Source of the DNA: Dolomitihabitans soli
GTDB taxonomy: Bacteria > Actinomycetota > Actinomycetes > Streptosporangiales > Streptosporangiaceae
Reading direction: 5' to 3'
Assembly (NCBI RefSeq): GCF_022213955.1
Contig: NZ_JAKNTW010000047.1
Location: 1 to 34,484, forward strand
Length of the DNA: 34,484 nt
Below the pieces are notes generated by a model. That model searched no databases, had not been told where the DNA came from, and was given only the letters and a program-made list of their open reading frames with translations. Shown piece by piece: positions 31,958-34,484 of the stretch (the first letter of the stretch is position 1; each line of letters starts with the position of its first letter). A program made the position numbers and the translations under genes.

Positions 31958-34484
31958 ATGTCACCACGATCGTGGCCACGGACGCTCACCGCGACGCTGC
32001 TGGTCATGGCCGGCGTCGTCGCGGGCCCGGCGGCCCAGGCGGCAGACATCCCCCCCGGTGACTACCAACAGGTCCAGCTCGCCCTCGGGCCCGCCGAACT
32101 CGGCGAGGCGATGTCCCTGGCGGTGCTGCCGAACCGATCCGTCCTGCACACCGCCCGCGACGGCACGATCCGGGTCACCGACGCCGCGGGCAACACCAAG
32201 TCCGCGGGCAAGCTCGACGTCTACACCCATGACGAGGAGGGCCTGCAGGGCATCGCCGCGGACCCGGCCTTCGCCGCCAACCGCTACGTGTACCTGTACT
32301 ACTCGCCGAAGCTGACCACCCCGGCGGGCGACGCCCCGGCCACCGGCAGCGCCGCCGACTTCGAGCCGTGGAAGGGCGAGCTGCACCTGTCGCGATTCAC
32401 CCTGAAGGCCGACGAGACACTCGACCTGGCCAGCGAGAAGGTCGTGCTGAAGGTGCCCAACGACCGCGGCCAGTGCTGCCACGTCGGCGGGGACATCGAC
32501 TTCGACGCCGCGGGCAACCTCTACCTGACCACCGGCGACGACACGAACCCCTTCGAGTCCAACGCCTACTCCCCGCTCGACGAGCGGACCAACCGCAATC
32601 CGCAGTTCGACGCGCAGCGGTCCTCGGGGAACACCAACGACCTGCGCGGCAAGGTCCTGCGGATCAAGCCGCAGGCCGACGGCACGTACACCGTCCCGCC
32701 GGGGAACCTGTTCCCCGCGGGCACGGCGAGGACCAGGCCCGAGATCTACGCGATGGGGTTCCGCAACCCGTTCCGCATGTCGGTGGACAAGGCGACCGGC
32801 ATCGTCTACCTGGGCGACTACGGTCCCGACGCGGGCGGTGCCGACGCCGCCCGCGGCCCCGGCGGCCAGGTCGAGTTCGACCGGATCACCGGGCCCGGCA
32901 ACTACGGCTGGCCGTACTGCACGGGCACCAACACCACTGCGGAGACGTACAACGAGTACACCTTCCCCAGCGGTCCCTCGGCCGCGAAGTACGACTGCGC
33001 GGGCGGCCCCGCCAACAACTCCTTCCGCAACACCGGGCTGGCCACGCTCCCGCCCGCCAAGCCAAGCTGGATCAAGTACGGCGACGCCGGGTCACCCCCG
33101 GAGTTCGGCTCCGGCTCCGAGTCGCCCATGGGCGGGCCCGTCTACCGCTACGACGCCGGCCTGGCCTCGACCGTCAAGTTCCCCGCGTCGCTGAACGGCA
33201 GATACTTCGCCGGCGAGTACGGCAGGCGCTGGATCAAGGCCATCGAGGTGAAGACCGACGGGTCAGCCGGCGAGATCGCGGCGTTCCCGTGGACCGGCAC
33301 CCAGGTCATGGACATGACCTTCGGCCCGGACGGCGCCCTCTACGTGCTCGACTACGGCACCGGCGGCGGCAACCAGGCGCTCTACCGGGTGGAGCACATC
33401 GGCGGCACCAACCGCAACCCGATCGCCAAGGCGTCCGCGGACCGGACCTCCGGCCCCGAGCCGCTCACCGTCGCCTTCTCCGCCGCGGGCAGCTCCGATC
33501 CCGAGGGCGGGGCGCTGACCTACTCCTGGAACTTCGGCGACGGCGGCACGTCCACGCAGGCCAATCCGTCCCACACCTACACGGCCAAGGGCACCTACAC
33601 GCCGACGCTCACGGTCCGGGATCCGCAGGGGCTGACCGGGACGGCGAGCCTGGTGGTGACGGCCGGCAACAGCGCTCCGGCCGTGTCGCTCACCGTGCCC
33701 GCCAACGGGCAGCTGTTCTCCTTCGGCGACACCGTGCCGTTCCAGGTCAACGTCAGCGACCCGGAGGACGGCACGATCGACTGCACCAAGGTCAAGGTCA
33801 CCTACCTGCTGGGACATGACAGCCACAACCACCAGATCACCTCCAAGAACGGGTGCGCGGGCACCCTCACCGTGCCGGTCGACGGCGAGCACGACGACGC
33901 GGCCAACATCTACGGCGTCTTCGACGCCGAGTACACCGACAAGGGCGGTCTCACCACGCACAGCGCGCGCACGCTGCAGCCGAGGCACCGGCAGGCCGAG
34001 CACTTCACGGCGCAGTCCGGCATCCAGATCGCCGAGCACGGCAACGCGGAGGGCGCCAAGACCGTCGGGTTCACCGACAACGGCGACTGGATCTCCTTCC
34101 AGCCCTACGCGCTGAGCAACGCCTCCAAGATCACGGCCAGGGTCTCCTCGGGCGGCGCCGGCGGCACGATCGAGGTCAGGGCCGGTTCGGCCACCGGCAC
34201 GCTGCTCGGCTCGATGCCCGTGGCGGTCACCGGCGGCTGGGAGGTCTTCGTCGACGTCTCGACGAACCTGACCGGCGCGCCCGCCGGGACCACGACGCTG
34301 TTCCTCGTCTTCAAGGGGCCGTCCGGCCAGGGCAACCTGTTCGACGTCGACGCGTTCACCTTCGCCACGTCGGGCACGGCGACGACGGCCGAGGCGGAGT
34401 CGTACACCGCGAACTCCGGCGTCCAACCCGCCGACCACGCCACCGCCAGCGGCGGCAAGACCGCCGGATACATCAACAACGGCG
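31958..34484 (+). CDS. Secreted sorbosone/glucose-dehydrogenase-like propeller with PKD and CBM6 domains (partial)
   Basis: At least 842 residues, cut by the window edge. Signal peptide MSPRSWPRTLTATLLVMAG through AQA, with cleavage near 28. Residues 35-480 form a six-bladed propeller of the GSDH/PQQ type, with EEGLQGIAADPAF (93-105), CCHVGGDIDFDAAGNLYLTTGDD (173-195), EIYAMGFRNPFR (262-273) and MTFGPDGALYVLDYG (453-467). A PKD domain follows at about 487-570 (WNFGDGG, HTYTAKGTYT, LTVRD). Next is an Ig-like segment (572-675), then a CBM6-type carbohydrate-binding domain (680-802, AEHFTAQSG to FDVDAFTF). A second CBM6 begins at about 811 and continues past the edge. It acts outside the cell on polysaccharide-derived sugars by inference. 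AAAGGAAG lies before the ATG. Confidence 0.9.
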   Translation, partial: MSPRSWPRTLTATLLVMAGVVAGPAAQAADIPPGDYQQVQLALGPAELGEAMSLAVLPNRSVLHTARDGTIRVTDAAGNTKSAGKLDVYTHDEEGLQGIAADPAFAANRYVYLYYSPKLTTPAGDAPATGSAADFEPWKGELHLSRFTLKADETLDLASEKVVLKVPNDRGQCCHVGGDIDFDAAGNLYLTTGDDTNPFESNAYSPLDERTNRNPQFDAQRSSGNTNDLRGKVLRIKPQADGTYTVPPGNLFPAGTARTRPEIYAMGFRNPFRMSVDKATGIVYLGDYGPDAGGADAARGPGGQVEFDRITGPGNYGWPYCTGTNTTAETYNEYTFPSGPSAAKYDCAGGPANNSFRNTGLATLPPAKPSWIKYGDAGSPPEFGSGSESPMGGPVYRYDAGLASTVKFPASLNGRYFAGEYGRRWIKAIEVKTDGSAGEIAAFPWTGTQVMDMTFGPDGALYVLDYGTGGGNQALYRVEHIGGTNRNPIAKASADRTSGPEPLTVAFSAAGSSDPEGGALTYSWNFGDGGTSTQANPSHTYTAKGTYTPTLTVRDPQGLTGTASLVVTAGNSAPAVSLTVPANGQLFSFGDTVPFQVNVSDPEDGTIDCTKVKVTYLLGHDSHNHQITSKNGCAGTLTVPVDGEHDDAANIYGVFDAEYTDKGGLTTHSARTLQPRHRQAEHFTAQSGIQIAEHGNAEGAKTVGFTDNGDWISFQPYALSNASKITARVSSGGAGGTIEVRAGSATGTLLGSMPVAVTGGWEVFVDVSTNLTGAPAGTTTLFLVFKGPSGQGNLFDVDAFTFATSGTATTAEAESYTANSGVQPADHATASGGKTAGYINNG

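Overview
The window is high-GC DNA with strongly GC-biased third codon positions, frequent GTG starts and many short overlaps of the ATGA type. It encodes an actinobacterial-type cytochrome b (QcrB), an EspC-like type VII secretion protein, a membrane-anchored Ser/Thr kinase and several P450s. This points to an actinomycete chromosome, possibly of the Streptosporangiales; the order is an inference. No rRNA, tRNA, CRISPR array or intact mobile element was seen. Four short gene remnants are likely: an integrase, an MFS pump, an ORF with an internal stop, and doubtfully a HAD-like gene.

Layout. 68-3304: a streptogramin-resistance module, with a Vgb-type lyase and an ABC-F protein translationally coupled on the minus strand and a divergent TetR regulator. 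3305-6208: small proteins (Cys-rich 74 aa, NTF2-like, HesB/IscA-like) and a D-2-hydroxyacid dehydrogenase. 6209-8471: a membrane metallophosphoesterase converging on a PHP/helix-hairpin-helix protein. 8472-10360: an integrase scrap, an autoregulated SRPBCC-ArsR-VOC operon with a double palindromic operator, and an ORF interrupted by TAG. 10361-16004: a P450, a RecD2-type helicase, a YchJ-family protein and an L-amino-acid-oxidase-like flavoprotein.

16013-21755 is the most unusual part. A minus-strand operon encodes, in order, a P450 whose I helix lacks the O2-activating acid-alcohol pair, a cyclooxygenase/linoleate-dioxygenase-like heme peroxidase, an alpha/beta hydrolase of lipase type and an EspC-like protein. 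A fatty-acid desaturase is divergent from it. Together they read like a self-contained route to oxygenated fatty acids (oxylipins): desaturation, release of the acid, dioxygenation, then rearrangement of the hydroperoxide. This parallels phospholipase/COX/P450 in animals and the fused DOX-CYP diol synthases of fungi, but as separate bacterial genes.

21905-27443: membrane and secreted proteins of unknown function, an acyltransferase-3 membrane protein, and an orphan qcrB coupled to a small membrane protein. 27600-27767: an MFS-pump remnant. 27918-30120: a Ser/Thr kinase whose extracellular part is a tandem four-Cys repeat, overlapping tail-to-tail with a small secreted protein. 30439-34484: a saccharopine-dehydrogenase-like enzyme and a large secreted sorbosone-dehydrogenase/PKD/CBM6 protein that runs off the right edge.
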